NCBI RefSeq assembly: GCF_001638985.1
Contig: NW_017265134.1
Coordinates: 1,631,289-1,695,288, forward strand
Source: Phycomyces blakesleeanus NRRL 1555(-)
Taxonomy: Eukaryota; Mucoromycota; Mucoromycetes; Mucorales; Phycomycetaceae
Reading direction: 5' to 3'
DNA length: 64,000 nt
Shown here: positions 24,574-38,265 of the stretch, one piece after another
How the letters are laid out: each line of letters opens with the position of its first letter
Position numbering within the stretch: position 1 is the first letter of the stretch
Program-made: the position numbers and the translations under genes
The notes under the pieces: model-generated
The model's input: the letters and a program-made list of their open reading frames with translations, nothing else
The model's database searches: none
What the model was told of the DNA's origin: nothing

Positions 24574-27255
24574 TTACAGCTTGCGGGGTGCACTGATCAG
24601 GGTAGGAGCAATTCGTCTCTTTTTGGGACCAGCAGTTTGCACCTCACTGGTTCGCTTTCGTTCAGTAGTCTCCGTTCGCACTGTGATACCTAAAAGATCG
24701 CCAATCGTTGTCTGGACACTATTACTTGTACGGACACCCTCGGTCATCTCAACATCTTTCACAATCTGAGCAACAGCAGGAGGAGTCACAATTTGTTTCT
24801 GTGGCGATGGTAATATCGATGATGGCGAAGGTGCAAGTGAAGCTAGTGGAGTTGGTGGTGGAGCTGGTGGAGCTGTATATAACTCGCCCAATTCACCATC
24901 TGCAAAAACCACTGCAGACAGATAGCCATCAGACGAAGCAAACATTAAAATTGTACCATCTGGAGACCTGCGCGTAAAATAATAATAATAATAATAATAC
25001 TTTTATCAGTCAATTTATACTATTATTATAATTATAGTAATAATAGCAGTAGCAGTAGCAGTAGCAATAATAGTGATAGTAATAATAGAAACACCCGGAT
25101 ATTTTTTTCTTCGGTTTTGTATTTTGTTTTGAAGGTCTTACCAGGCCAAATCCATAATGGGCGCGTAGTGCATTCCGGACAGGACACAGATCGGTCGCGT
25201 CTGTTGTGTATCGTGTATATAGATCGTGTCTTGCGTCGCTACCGCATACAGCATTCGGTACTCTAGTCCAAATGTAGTTCTATAATGTTTGGATCTTCGT
25301 TCATAAGGCTTTGAGCACCACCGCACCACTGTAGATGGCTTTGGGTGATTTCCATTGTATGCCACAGGACCCCTTTATTTAATATCATCATTAAAAAATC
25401 AATCAATCCGTAAGTTCAACATCACACACACACACACAGCTTTATATCTATATATGGTCCTAATATACAATCAAACTGCCAATCAATCAAGAAATCAAGA
25501 AATCAAACTTACTTTTGAAGTAGATTTCGGCCATAAATGTAAGCGCAATTGCGAACTTCATCTGCCCCACTTTCTACAGTTTCTTCACTACCAGTGCCAG
25601 CACCAGCACCGGTACCAGCACCGGTACCAGTAGTTCCTTCCGGAGTGCTCTTGAATAGTCCTGAAGGTGTAAGCAAAAGTGCTCCGTCTGGACTAAACCA
25701 CAATCTTCGAAAAAAAGAGACCAGATTTTCATCATGGTACAGCCTACTGGACGTTAATTCCTCGGATCCTTCGCTCTTTTGTGTCTTGGGCCGCTCTTGT
25801 CGGTAGTGCTTACGGAAACAAGGACCGAAGATGGGTTTGTCTAAGGGTCCCTTGCGATACTTGTAAATAGCGACCGATCTTTGTAATTTTTTTGTGCCAT
25901 TTTAGTTTAACTAACTCTTTCCTTTTGGGTATCTTGTGTGTATTTATGTATGCACGTATGTACGCGTGTGAGCATGTACGCGTGTACGCATGTACGCATG
26001 TATGTGTATATTTGTAATATACTTAAGATTATACTATATTACGTTATAGTATTTACCTGTCACTACTTTGAGTTGCAACATATTCTCCCAATGGATCCCA
26101 GGTTACCCCCTGAACATAGTGGGTGTGGTCTGAAAATACATGGATCATTGTCTCTAATAGTAATAATATGTGTTTTTTTTTCCAAAAAGTAGATAAATAA
26201 ATAATCAGTTACAGAAATTTACCTTATTGGTCTTTTTTTTTTAAAAAAAAAATATGCATTCATTCAAACACTTACTTTCTGCTATGCTCCACACACGTGC
26301 AGTGTTATCAATTGATGCTGTCATGAAATATTGTCCACACGGTGACCACGACAAATCATAAATTTCCTTAGTGTGTCCACTGTCAAAGGTACATTAAGCC
26401 AACCTTGATCTTTCTCTTTCTCTCTTTAAGAGAGAACCCATATATATATATATATATATATATATTCTTTCCCTTTTTTGTACTTACTAGAACATCTGGA
26501 CTACAGTCCAAGTTTCTTTTTCGTATTCACTGTGTACACTGCCAAATGCAGAATCCTTATTGGTTGCCAATCTCCAAAGAATTATACATGTATCTAATCT
26601 CATGCAATCAACAAATGTTTCACATTGCCTTTTTTCTCTTTCTTTCTTTGTTTGCTACTTCTTTATATATACGTGTGTGGGTGTTTAATTACCATCGCCT
26701 GCAGATGCCAAATATTCGCCTGTAGGTGAGAATCTGACAACATTTACTGGTGCTGAATGTCGTTTGAGTTCACACAAAAAGTCGATTACTACTGGTAATG
26801 CATTTCCCGACTTGTGGGATTTTTTGTGTTCATTCACTTGATTCGTGCCTGGTCGACGTTGTATATTCCAGATCTACCATACTCATTGTCAAAAAAAACC
26901 CCCAGAAACAACCAAAATGAAGAACTAAAAAAAAAGTTCATAATCCTTTTTTTTTGTCTTGTTTTGTTTTTGTTGTTGTTGATTTTTGCTTCTAATTATT
27001 ATTATAATTAAATGTCTTACTCGGACAGACGTGTCAGCACCTCCGGTGGCAAATCGCATGCCATCCGATGAAAAATCGGTAGAATACACGGCCTTGGTGT
27101 CATGCCAGTTAATCTCGAGAGTCTGTGACGGATGTTAGAGTGAGAGTAACAATTGACGGTCGTTTTTTTTTTTTTTCAAGATGTATATATATAAAAGAAA
27201 CAGGGGATTTGGGAAATAAAATGTTGGACCATGTGCTCTGTACCTGGGCAATCAT
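24574..27255 (-). CDS. CAC2: Chromatin assembly factor 1 subunit B (CAC2 / p60)
   Basis: The middle subunit of the CAF-1 histone H3-H4 chaperone, which deposits histones at replication forks. Nine exons join in frame to 522 aa: 27255-27244, 27122-27021, 26873-26693, 26593-26488, 26379-26276, 26129-26057, 25878-25513, 25372-25142 and 24967-24574. It is a WD40 propeller starting [20 protein letters not shown]. Blades read [46 protein letters not shown] and [20 protein letters not shown]. The CAC2-specific ending has [37 protein letters not shown] and [10 protein letters not shown] Pro-rich tail with [17 protein letters not shown] supplies a likely nuclear localisation signal. The first exon has just four codons. 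Confidence 0.95.
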
Positions 27256-27841
27256 GGGGGTAATAAAGATCCAATAAGCGCGTTAGCCTCGTTATAATGA
27301 CCAACAAGGCAAGAAAAGAAGAGGAAGAGAGAAAAATAAAAATAAAATATAAAAAATTGAGATTCCCAACTGGCCGTAGAAAAATAATAATAATAATATC
27401 AAGCTGTGTGTATCTTTAATGTGTGTGCGTGTGTGTGAGAGAAAGAGAGCTTCAAGCAACGTCACAGTTTGAAAAGACTAGAAAAAAAAATAGAAAAATA
27501 AAACAACCATCATCTTTACAAGTTATTTTGTATTGAAATGAATACATATGTCTATATGTTTTTGTGTGTGTGCGTGTGTGTGGTATTTGATTATAAAATT
27601 AATTATTAGAATAATATGAATATTTATCACATATTTCGTCCAAAGTCTACAATACAGTAGAAAATTAGGTGCCGATATTTCTTGGTGTCAATAATACATT
27701 TTCAATTGTTTTCTTTTTTGGATTTTTTTTTTCATATATTTAAAAATACAATAAAGTACACAATTAAGGGATCGTATTTACGAGCGTACAGAATACTGCG
27801 GTAATTTTAGCAATGAAGAAAACAAAGAGAAAGAGGAGGGA

Positions 27842-27854
27842 GGGGGGGGGGGGG
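27842..27854. repeat. G13 homopolymer
   Basis: Thirteen consecutive G residues, preceded by purine-rich sequence. This is unusual in such AT-rich DNA. Confidence 0.9.
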
Positions 27855-29159
27855 TTAAATTAACACAAAAGGTACAAGCACAAGTATAAAGTTGAGATTT
27901 GATCTGTATCATTCTTTTTGCATTTGTATTTAGAGAAAAAGGTTGGAATTAGCTACTGCTACTATTATTACTACTACTACTATTATTATTATTATTTTAA
28001 ATCGCAAAAAATATTATATACCCTAGTTCAACGCGATATCACAAATGTATTTTAAATGCTGATATTTAAACCAGAATGCAAGTTCACTAGGTAAAATGTC
28101 ATCTTAAAAATAAAGTTAGATGTTTTCATTAAGTATAATGTATTATATATAAATATGTAAGAAAATAGAATAGAATATAATAAAATCCAAAATCCAAAAT
28201 CCAAAATCCAAGCCATTTAATGCAGGTTCCTCTAGTTTCTATTAAGTAAACTTCTTGCAGTCAGAAGCACTGCTGAACAATCACAAGCTTGTACATATAA
28301 ATACTTACTGCGCATTTTTTTTCATACATTCACAGCATATTAAAATCCTGCTTTATATATATAATGCACAGATAATAATAATAACAACAAGTATACATAT
28401 GTACTATGGACTCACCTTGCATTTTGAGCCAAAACAATCATATTAAGTAGGCAGTGTATCCAAAAACAACAACCCTTATTGCAATTTAATACAGCACCAA
28501 GTGATCAGATATCCCGTCATATATCGTCTTTTAGAAACTATTTTGCCTGCTTCAATGCAAGGAGTTTTTTTTCTCGCCCCTTTCTTTCTATATCTTTTAA
28601 ACTTTTCTCCAAGGTTATTTTGAATCTCAAATAAATGTACAATTGTCATGAGGAGAACAATATACCTTTTCAATATATTTTTTTCTTCACAAGGTTTTAT
28701 AAATTATATGCCTGTCATTTATCAAATCTACACAAATAATTCTCCTCTTCCCCTCATTCCCTCTCCCTCCATCCCTTTTTCCCTTCTTTTGTTGCACATA
28801 TGCATATACATTTGTGTTCTTGTTCAATACCCTTTATTTATACTCCACATGTTTTAATGATCTTTTTGTTTTGTCCAAAGAGAAAGATCAATAAACTTTC
28901 TTTGTACTTTACGAACTTTTTTTTTTAAATTTTTTGTTTTGTTTTAATCTTTCTATCAATTTTTAAAACTTAGAGAAACACAAAAAATCTTTGATTTTTT
29001 TTTTATAACTTATTATTGTATTCTTTTTTTTTGTTCTTCTTCAATTTGATAAATATTCGCACCGAATCCCAATAGTAATAATAATGACAATAATGAAAAT
29101 AATAAGGCTCGACGATTTTTTAAGACAAATATAGAGAGAAGTCTGCTAAAAAATGTATA

Positions 29160-29290
29160 AAGAAAAAAATGTAAAAAAGGGGGGAAGGGGAGGGAAGGAA
29201 GGGGAAGTGAAGTGAAGGGGGGAGGAGGGGAAAGGGAAAGGGAGGAAGGGGTAGGGGTGGGGGGGTGGGGGGGGGGGGAGAAAGAAGATT
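29160..29290. repeat. Polypurine/G-rich tract 3' of CSE1
   Basis: About 130 bp that is almost entirely A and G on the plus strand, including GGGGTGGGGGGGTGG and a run of twelve G ending near 29278. On the CSE1 transcript strand it is C-rich polypyrimidine. It can in principle form G-quadruplex or triplex DNA and may lie within or just past the 3' UTR. Confidence 0.85.
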
Positions 29291-29396
29291 GTTTTTGTTT
29301 ACGAGGATATTTAAACGAATGGTAAAGAGGACAAAATCGTTTAAGATAAAGGAAAAATATGTACTATTGTCTGCTTGCTTGGTTGTTTGCCTTTTT

Positions 29397-32300
29397 TTAT
29401 AATTGTGCCATGGAGATACCTGCACTCTCAAAGTACTTTGGCAAATATTTGTTTGCCTCTTCTGTCTTGGCCATCAATTGCTTGACCTATAGAAATCATT
29501 CGATAATAAGAATTAGTTTTTTTTTGTGTCTCTGACATGTCTCTAAAATTTCATTATTTTGTACGTACGATCTCGCGTCGTTCGGGAGTCATGGCTACTA
29601 ATTTTTGAGCTAGGAAGATTGGACAGGCAGGAAAACCAGCCACGGGATCATCTCTTACAGGGTTAGAGGTGGCCAATTTAGTAAACGAAGTTTGATAGCC
29701 TCCTTCTTCTTCCAAATCCAGGGTGTAAAGCTCATCTGGACCATCTTCAGCAATCTCAGGTGCAAGTTCCAGCTGATCTACAAGGTTCAGGAACACATTG
29801 GTCCACAAGCCGCTAACATAAGGCTCCTGAAGCATGGCGTCGCTTTGGGTCAACAAGCGAACTAGACCAACACCACAGATCTTCTTGTCAACCGGGTCAC
29901 GCACAATAGGAAGATCAGGGATTACAAAGATAGTAATAATTTGACCAAACAGGCTATTTTTTTTTTACAGAAAAAGAACAACCCGAGATTTTGAAAGATA
30001 AAGAAAGATTCTAAATCAATATACGTATATATATATATATATATATATTTAATAGACTTACCCTGGTTGAAGACTCTCAAAGACACTGATGAGAGTATCG
30101 GGTCCACCAGTAGAATCGAGAGTACAGAAAAGGCAGAACCAAAGAGTGAAGTTTCGTGTAAAACGATCAAACACCATACCTTCCTTGGTCTTTTTGATTT
30201 GAAGGCGCTTCAAGACAGAAGCCACCAATGTAGGCAAGTATTTACCAAAGATTGACCTACATTGTATTGTACATATTGTTATTACCATATTTTTTTAAAA
30301 AAAATTACATTCACAATACAATAAAAAGGTTTGAATTTATACAACAGCAAACACACACACTTTCTTCTTGCTTGTAGTCATTGCTTAATTTACAGCCTTA
30401 AGACAAATTCAACTTACATTGGCACATGCTTGGTGAGAGCAGTCAACAAAGAGATCCCATAATGGTCGTTCTGTCGAGAGTTGACCAATTTTTGCTGGAA
30501 GATACCCAGAATAGGTTCCAGCTTGTTTTGTGAAATGATAGTGTTCACGCCTCTTGACAAGTAGGCCTCCAATAAACGTACCAAGGCAGGGATATTTCCT
30601 TTACACATTCACGTTTATAAATAAATGAATATATGTAATATAAGGTAATATAAAGTAGTATAATGCAATGTAGTGCAGTGTAGTGCAGTGCAATGTAGTG
30701 TAACCTTTTTTTTAAAAAAAAATATTATGTCTATTACCTTGCTCCCACAGTGTAGGGTTGAGAAGAGGTGTAAGCCAGTCAATGTACAGCTGAGGCAAGT
30801 CTTGTCCAGAATGGTTTTCCAAAAGTTGAGCCAACAGCTGGAATACATAGGGCATGAATTCTAATGATAAAGAACCAGTAACTCATTAGTTTCATGATTA
30901 TTGGATTCCCCCACTTTGAGATATTTTATTCTAGTTTATTTTTCCACTAATTATTATTATTATTATTATTGTTATTACCTTGGACACCTTGAGTAAGAAT
31001 TGTTTGGAAAGGAGTGAATAGCATAGTTTCGAACTCGTCTACTGCTTGTGGTGAAATTGGGCAAATGAAACTAAAATAATAGCACCAAAAGAAAAGTTAT
31101 TTGGTTCTGTTAACACAAAGCCCTAACTCAATTCACCAATAAAAATATAGAGAACTTTACCGAATGAGAGCACCGATGCTTTCAAAGATGTAATGGTTGA
31201 AACGGGGGTTACTGGGGTTCTTGCTCACAACAGCCAAGATTCCAGTCAATTTACCCATAATGACATTTACATACTGAACCATGTCTTGTCGACTTGTAAT
31301 AATCACACGCATCACAGCTATGCACACAGGAATACATGACATACATGATATATACTTAGTAAACCTTCCTTTTCATTACGTATATATACATATACTCATG
31401 ACTAACCTTTCATAAGGTAATCGTTCTCAGATAATTTTTCGGGAGTCTGGCCAAGCTCAATCAGACGGGACAATTCAGATAGTAAAGTCTCGGCATAGAG
31501 TTTGATATCCTCTGCAGTAAACCTATTATTTTTCGATTTGGTTATCTTTCTCTTGCCTCTCATATTTTTTCTTTAAAAAAAATAATTGGTATAACTGTGA
31601 CTTACAACATTGTCTTTCCCTGACGAATGAATAGAATACGTTCAATTGCAATTGCAGCATAAGTGTGAACCACATAATCAGTAGACTGGAGATGGTTGAC
31701 CAACAAAGGAAATACAGTCAAAAGCTGATCCTTTGTGAGCTGGTTTCTGAATGTGTAAAGGTACTTGATGGCATCCACTTTGAGGAATGGAATACCAGCG
31801 TTGACATCGGTTTGAAGATCGCCAAGGACATTCTTGGTAAAGAAGTCAACCACATCTACATGAGAGTTGGTGTTCAAGACACCGACTTGGGTGGTAGCAT
31901 TCCGGGTGGCAATAGCAATCAACAAAAAGATTGCAGTGTTCTTGTCTCTCCAGTTTTTAGTAGGGTTAGCAGCGTAACGCTAAAAGAAGAAGAAGCAAAT
32001 ACATTAAAAATAAAATAAAACGTAGACACAAATAAGCAAGAAGAAGAAGAAGAAGAAAATATCATTACTTCAAGATAACTATTGATGTATCTAGACATGA
32101 TTGATGTGACCTGAGGCTCGAAAAGTTCCATAATGCCACGAATAAAGTCTGCGGCAGCACGGCGACGAGTGTCGCTATCTACATTTTCCCATTTGATTAT
32201 TATTGTTAAAAAAATAAGCAGTTTAGTTTAGTGGTTGTATATAAAGCAAATTGTCTTTCTATTTTACTTATTTATTTTTTGTTGTGAGAAATGAGTATCT

Positions 32301-34284
32301 TACCTGAGCCTTCAATATCTCTACGGATATATTCGATAGGGTTATCTTCGAATAATTCTTCGTCCGAAGCTGTACTCACACACAATAATAATAATAATCA
32401 GAGGTTAAAATTTACAGTCACTTCCTTAGTTTTATATATATATATCCCTAATAACTTACTTCTCATAGAAATGTTGGGAAGAGCAATCTTTTCGCACATT
32501 TGCTGCATAGTAGTTTCCTGACCAAATATATCAGAGTATTTTCTTAAACGGATAATACAGGTCAATGTAGCCAATCCGTTTCCAACCATCTAAACGAACA
32601 GCAATTGGTTAGCCATGAATATATATACACACACATCCACACATAGACTGACAGTCCTTTTTTATTTTTTATTTTTATTAATTTCTTATTGTATTCAAAT
32701 CTTACAGTGTCATACTTGGACTCTTGTCCAGTATTTGCCAATAGTTCAAACACAATTGGAATAAAATCCTTGAGCTGTTCAAATTCTTCACTGTACTTTT
32801 GGGTGTAAAGTTCGACAATCTCACAGATACCAGTCTTTATCTTTTCCAAAGGACCTGCTTCCTCTTCATCCTAAAATACACACAGAGAAATTGTTAATTG
32901 TGCTGTACATATTTATGTCTTTATGTATGTATATGTATGACACTTACCTCACTAACAAGAAGGGGGTTGTTGTATAACAAATACTTTTGGAACAATGCCA
33001 TGAAAGTAGCTATGTTATCCTCAAAGAATTCAGGCAAATCCTGACAATTAAGATCGTAAAAAATCTTGATAAGGAGAATGATCGATTGTGCCAAAATCTG
33101 GAGAGCGTGTTCGTTGTTCGCATTTTCAGTCATCAACCTGTCGGTAATCTTGATAATGATACAGAAAATAAGAATAAATGCATGTGTTTAAGGTTATACC
33201 ACATCCACACAAGTCTAACCCACAAGCAAAAAATAAAAGAGAGACATACCTGAAAGAGCTGCATATAAGGCTCACAGAATACATCCAAAACATACTTGAT
33301 CTTTGCAAACAAAGTATCGGATTTGAACTGTGATCTCCATCTAAGACAACACCACGCATTATTCATACATTTTTTACCCTTTTGTATATTGCACACAAAC
33401 TCCAAAGAAAATAGCCAAAAGAAAAAGCAGAGTATTATTACCTTTTGAAGATCGAGTGCGCAGTATGAAGGATACCATTGTTAGTTTTATAGTCTGTGGG
33501 GCTCAATTGACTGATCAATTCCTATACACACACAAAGACACAAAGGCACAACCGAAAATTAACAAATATGATCCATAGATCCGTTTGGCACTCCACAGAC
33601 ACAAGCACAAAATTAGCCTTTGTTCAGAGTATAAACTCACAGGTAAAAGGTTGGTCCACTCTTCAGGGAAATCAGTTTCAGCCATAATGCTCAGTGCGTC
33701 ACTCAACTGAAGCTGAAGCTTCTCTGGGACACTAATCATCAACTGAACTATTTGAGTTTTGATTGCTACTCGGTCTTCAGGTGTAATATTATTGATATCA
33801 TCGCTTTCCTGTTATTTATGAGATTTCAGGAAGATGAGTACATTGAGATCTTGGAACTTTTTTCTTCTGTCTTTTTTCTTCTCTATTTTTTTTCGTTTTA
33901 TGCCAAAAAAGAAGGCTGGCAAATATAGGAATGAAATCAAACATGTTATTCTTACAGGAACCCATTGACGTTTGACAAAGTTCTTGAAATAAAGTGAGGC
34001 TGCAAAACGAAGAGTAACGTCGACTTGCTGATCGCTAATGAGTCTCAAAAGGACAATCGAAAATCCAGGCTGGACTTCAAAAGCAAACAACTGGCGTTCG
34101 GCTGAATAGTACAAATACAAAGTAGTATATAAAAGGTGAATACGATGCGATTAAAGGAATGAAAGAAATGTTGAATGAGAAATTGGTTTGAATCTGAACC
34201 TTCTTTCTGGACAGCTGCAGCGGGGTTAAATGTATTTTGCAAATACTGCTGCAGGGCAGTGTAGGCTTGATCGTTTGCAACCAT
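29397..34284 (-). CDS. CSE1: Exportin-2 / importin-alpha re-exporter CSE1 (CAS)
   Basis: A karyopherin-beta family HEAT-repeat exportin that returns importin-alpha to the cytoplasm with RanGTP. Nineteen exons, from 34284-34200 to 29486-29397, join in frame to 984 aa, close to the usual length of about 960-970. The N-terminus has the importin-beta N-terminal domain ([20 protein letters not shown]). The Cse1 domain reads [20 protein letters not shown] and [20 protein letters not shown]. The central part has [20 protein letters not shown] and [20 protein letters not shown]. The CAS C-terminal domain ends in [20 protein letters not shown]. All junctions are GT-AG; the exon 1 donor (GTTCAG) is weak. 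The largest introns are only about 200 bp. The gene is intact. Confidence 0.97.
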
Positions 34285-35307
34285 TTTGATAGTAGAAGGA
34301 AAGGCCAGGACGCGTGAGGCGCAGGTCTTGCGAGTCAAGTCAAGTAAGAAATAAACAGTGACATGACGCGAGCACAAATCTCCGCTCATTTTTGTATTCA
34401 CCCCCCATTTTATTCATTCATTCAGTCAGACATACAGACAGACAATAATTACAGACCGTAGATTAGAAGCAAACGCTAAAGGGCGGTTTTTTAAATTCCA
34501 AGGGGTAGTTTTATAGGTATTAAAGGGCGAGTATCTTTTTTTATGTCAATTTGTTTAAAGAACAGTTTACAATTGGCCGATTAAAAAGTAAAAAAAAAAA
34601 TTGATCCCCTTTTCGAGACCAAATCGATATTTTTTTTCGAAGTTGAGAGCCTATCAGTGCCAAAATAACTTTTACGTATAGCCGATAAGAATATAAGTAG
34701 CCAATTATAATCCCACTTTAGGTCAGCGATACTAATAGTTAAACATAAAAACAAAAACAAATGAGTGGTGATCAAAACCAAACAGCACAATGCTAAACAG
34801 AGTCAAGGTAGGCAATGCTGTTTGAAATAAATGGCAATGAATATTATTATTGCTTGAATAAAAACAGATAGTGCTGATCAGAATTATTTAGAGCATTATC
34901 TGATTAGAATTTGTCCAAGAAACACAGACTAACATATATCCAAGATATAGCCTGATAGGAGAACGACTACCTGGTGAGCATATAGAGCCAGGCCGGCTGG
35001 TAAAATTATATTTGAATCACTCCTATACATGTTATATGGAGATTGCCAAGATATTTGATCTCTAGAACTAGTCATAGGCTGAGAGATTCTTTCTCTCGAT
35101 TTGTGATGTATCAGTCTTTTTAAAAAAGTCTTGGCTTTCAAAAAAATAATAACAATGAATGAAGTTATATAATCAATAATGCTTATATGTAAACTAGTAT
35201 AAGCCTGAAAACAAAGAAGCTGATATGAGCTTATCCCAATCGAGTTTTAAAGTAAAATTGGTACTTGGGCGAGGACATTTCTTTTTTAGTTTTCTTTTTA
35301 TTCAAAA

Positions 35308-36540
35308 AGAGAACCACTGTTTGTCTCCAAGGTAAAATATTTTCAACAGTACACAGTCTAACCCACGAATCTTCTTATATTTTTAAGAAGTTGGAATATA
35401 AGAACGCGACTTAGACTCTGCCTTTAAGTTCTCTGCAAATCTTCTTACCATTTTACAATCACATCACTTAAAGTCTACTATCCATTCGATAAACTGCTCA
35501 ACTCATTTTTACACATTAATTGTAATATGTAGTAACTAAAATCTTTATAGCGGAGAGTTATATAAAGCTTGAAGGGAAGGGGGCGCTCTACTTCCAAAAA
35601 GGATTTGTGTGTGTCTTCGAATGAATTTATGTGTGTGTGGGTGGATTTATGTGTGTGTGGGTAGATTTTGTGTGTGTAGGTAGATTTTGTGCCCCAGACG
35701 TGGCACAGCGGAGGTACAAATATTAAGAGAGGCAAATTGAATAGTAAGAAAAAGAACGTCTTTATCGATTGATATATATAAACATATTATTCTATCTCTT
35801 TAATAAATAACACTCTCACATTTTTTTTCTAATATGGAGATATTAATCCAAAATCAATCATAAATACCTTAATTGCAATGCAGTATAATACTTAAATAAA
35901 ATTATAATTGGAATAAGAGGGTCAATTACTTGTCATAGAATAATAACAAAAAATTAAAGACTAATTGAAAACTTGTAAAAAAGCAAAAAAGTAAAGTGAA
36001 GTAAAATAAAATAATTAATTTAAATTTCAAATGCCCAGTCTTTTTGGTAGATTGTAGGGCATTTTTGTAACTCAAACGGTTTAAACTGTTTTTAGTAATT
36101 TAAAAACACCTGGGAGCGTGGCATTTTTGTGAGGATAGCAGTTTTTGTCCACCAAAAAAAAATGCGGCGGTGTTGTAATATTTTATTTCTCCCAATGTCG
36201 TATAATCAAAAATGCAAAATTTTATTACTTCGGAATTAGAAGCTTACTTTAGAAAAAAACGTACTAAGCTATCTATTTTTTATGTGCTACAAAAGTAGCA
36301 AAAAAACGTCGGCAAGTGAAAATTAAATAATTGGATTTTACATAGTGTTGCCCTTTGGTGGGTGTTTTTTTTTTTAAAAAAATAACTAAATCATTTTGAC
36401 TTTGTTTTGTACTATCTATGATTTAGAGCTCTAGTTTTAATTTATAATCCCAATATTTTTACTTTTGTTTCTTTATTTTGTATGTATTTTCTTATTTATT
36501 TATTATTAAAAAAAGGGGGGTAGACAAACGGTGGTTCTCT
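35308..36540. mobile_element. Possible transposon remnant with 19-bp inverted ends
   Basis: AGAGAACCACTGTTTGTCT at 35308-35326 is matched in reverse complement at 36522-36540 with one mismatch, 1.2 kb apart. The interior is AT-rich without a transposase frame. I see no clear target-site duplication. It may be a non-autonomous element or a chance pair. Confidence 0.35.
35772..35870. repeat. Dispersed repeat, copy 1
   Basis: A core of 26 identical bases, including CTTTAATAAATAACACTCTC, is shared with 58526-58551. Weaker similarity runs on both sides (ATATAAACA... upstream, GAGATA...CCA.A...AATCA downstream). The element type is unknown. Confidence 0.6.
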
Positions 36541-37017
36541 GGATATTTTTTTTTGTTCAATTGGATACTTTAAACAAAAATTTGCTCGATATTTATAGAT
36601 CATTTAACCTCATAAGCCTTGGAGATTTCTTGCGCCAAGTTTATTTTTTTAAAAAATAAAATAAAAACAAAATCGTGTTATCGATGGTTATTTCCAGTCA
36701 ATGAAAAAGAAACTTTCATCCAAATTCGACTTTAATTACGCACACTCTTTCATCCTTATAACTTGAACAATGTATATGTATGTTATTTTCAATATGTAAA
36801 AACAAAATAAAGTAAAATGAACAATTCAAATGATGTTTTGATGTCTAAGAAATGAATAAATGAATAGATATAAATAATGGGTTAAATAAATAACAAGAAA
36901 AAAAAACAATTATAATGAAAGGAAATACAATAAAGTGAAGAAACCACCAATATACTTCTAAAAAATAAATGATTGATAATAAGAATGACTTAGATATTTT
37001 CTACTAAACTAGTCTAT

Positions 37018-37762
37018 TGGGGGTACTCAGCCAGATTGATCGATCAAATTTTGAATTCAGAACGCGATATTTTTGGACTAAAATTGTAATAGCGACGATC
37101 GAAATTTGATCGTCTTTTTGAAAGATCAAATTTCGATCAAATTTTGATCGAAAAACGTACGGCTTTCTGATTGGCCTAATCCTTACTTTTTTTATATGCA
37201 ATACGATACTGTTTTTATCTTTCTCAATAAATAATAGAATTTATTGCCGTCAAAGTCTTATAATACTTCTTTCTCTCCATCTTACATAAAAAAATACAAT
37301 ACAAAGTAGCAAACAATTGATGCCTTGAAGAAATCACATAAAATCAGTGAATTTATCGTGAAAAAAAAACACTGGTAGAGTCTTTATCAGCAAGTGCAGA
37401 CGAGCTTATTAAAGATATTTTAGAAGTAATCAAAAAGGAAGTTAATATAAAGTTGGAGCAGATGGCTGCCGTGAAGGAGCTTGAACAAACACTTAAAGCC
37501 AATAAATACATACACAAGGTTGACAATTTATTTCCAGATGTTGAGTAAAGGAAAAGAACACTTGACTTCTTCGAGAGTCTAGATGACTATAGGTTCAAAG
37601 AAGAAATCAGAATGTGCAAAAGCTTATTCTATAAATGCTATAAAAATCTATGAATTTTGTACGAATTTTGTACTTTTGTCTTTTGGTGTCCTCAACTACA
37701 AATTGATGCCATTGGCCAAGATTCACACAAGAATTTGATCGATCAATCTGGCTGAGTACCCC
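37018..37762. mobile_element. PIF/Harbinger-like deletion derivative
   Basis: Terminal inverted repeats of about 31 bp begin GGGGTACTCAGCCAGATTG (37020 onward) and recur in reverse complement up to 37762. A TAT or TATT motif touches both ends. A plus-strand region near 37380-37650 reads as a broken protein: a helical segment (ELIKDILEVIKKEVNIKLEQ), a stop, then RTLDFFESLDDYRFKEEIRM and CKSLFYK. That resembles the region just before the DDE domain of fungal Harbinger transposases. The catalytic domain is absent, so it is non-autonomous. The family call is inferred from G-start ends and this remnant. Confidence 0.6.
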
Positions 37763-37880
37763 TATTAAAACCAACATTTCCTGCTAGGGTATACAATTTT
37801 TGAAGTAGTATGTTAGATGGATATTTTATTACACACAAATGTATATCTATATTAGTAGTGTGACACTGTATGTATAAAAG

Positions 37881-38265
37881 TATACAGTTAAAGCTCGATA
37901 TAGTGATATGGATGGTGGACAGAAATTTTATCACTATCACTATATCGAGCGTGTTTTTTTCTTACTCCGCGCATTATTTAGTGATATTTCTAATGCCGCT
38001 GTGAGTGACTACTGTTTTCTAATAGGATTCATAGTATTTTGTCTAGGAAAGTGGGCTTGCTTTAAAATGCTAAATAAAATATATACTATATTTATTTTTT
38101 TATACTACAAAAATAAACTCAGAGCTCGATATAGTGATACTGGTGGATTCAAATTTTATCACTATCACTATATCAAAAAATAGTGATAATAAGCAGGCAT
38201 GGGCCCAAATTTTCCAAAAAATTATCACTATATCGAATATCACTATACCGAGCTTTGACTGTATA
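37881..38265. mobile_element. Pogo/Tc1-type MITE
   Basis: The left end, CAGTTAAAGCTCGATATAG from 37885, and the right end (reverse complement CAGTCAAAGCTCGGTATAG) are about 27-bp inverted repeats with two differences, both bordered by TATA. Internal copies of the same motif (about 37926-37950, 38122-38135 and 38157-38175) give subterminal repeats. Length is about 385 bp with no transposase. The CAGT ends and TA borders fit pogo-like elements. Confidence 0.75.

Larger units (their letters stand above)
27256..29396. other. Intergenic between CAC2 and CSE1
   Basis: 2.1 kb covering the CAC2 promoter and the CSE1 3' side. It is AT-rich with a pure G run, a long polypurine block and many A/T tracts. 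No protein frame is convincing. Confidence 0.6.
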
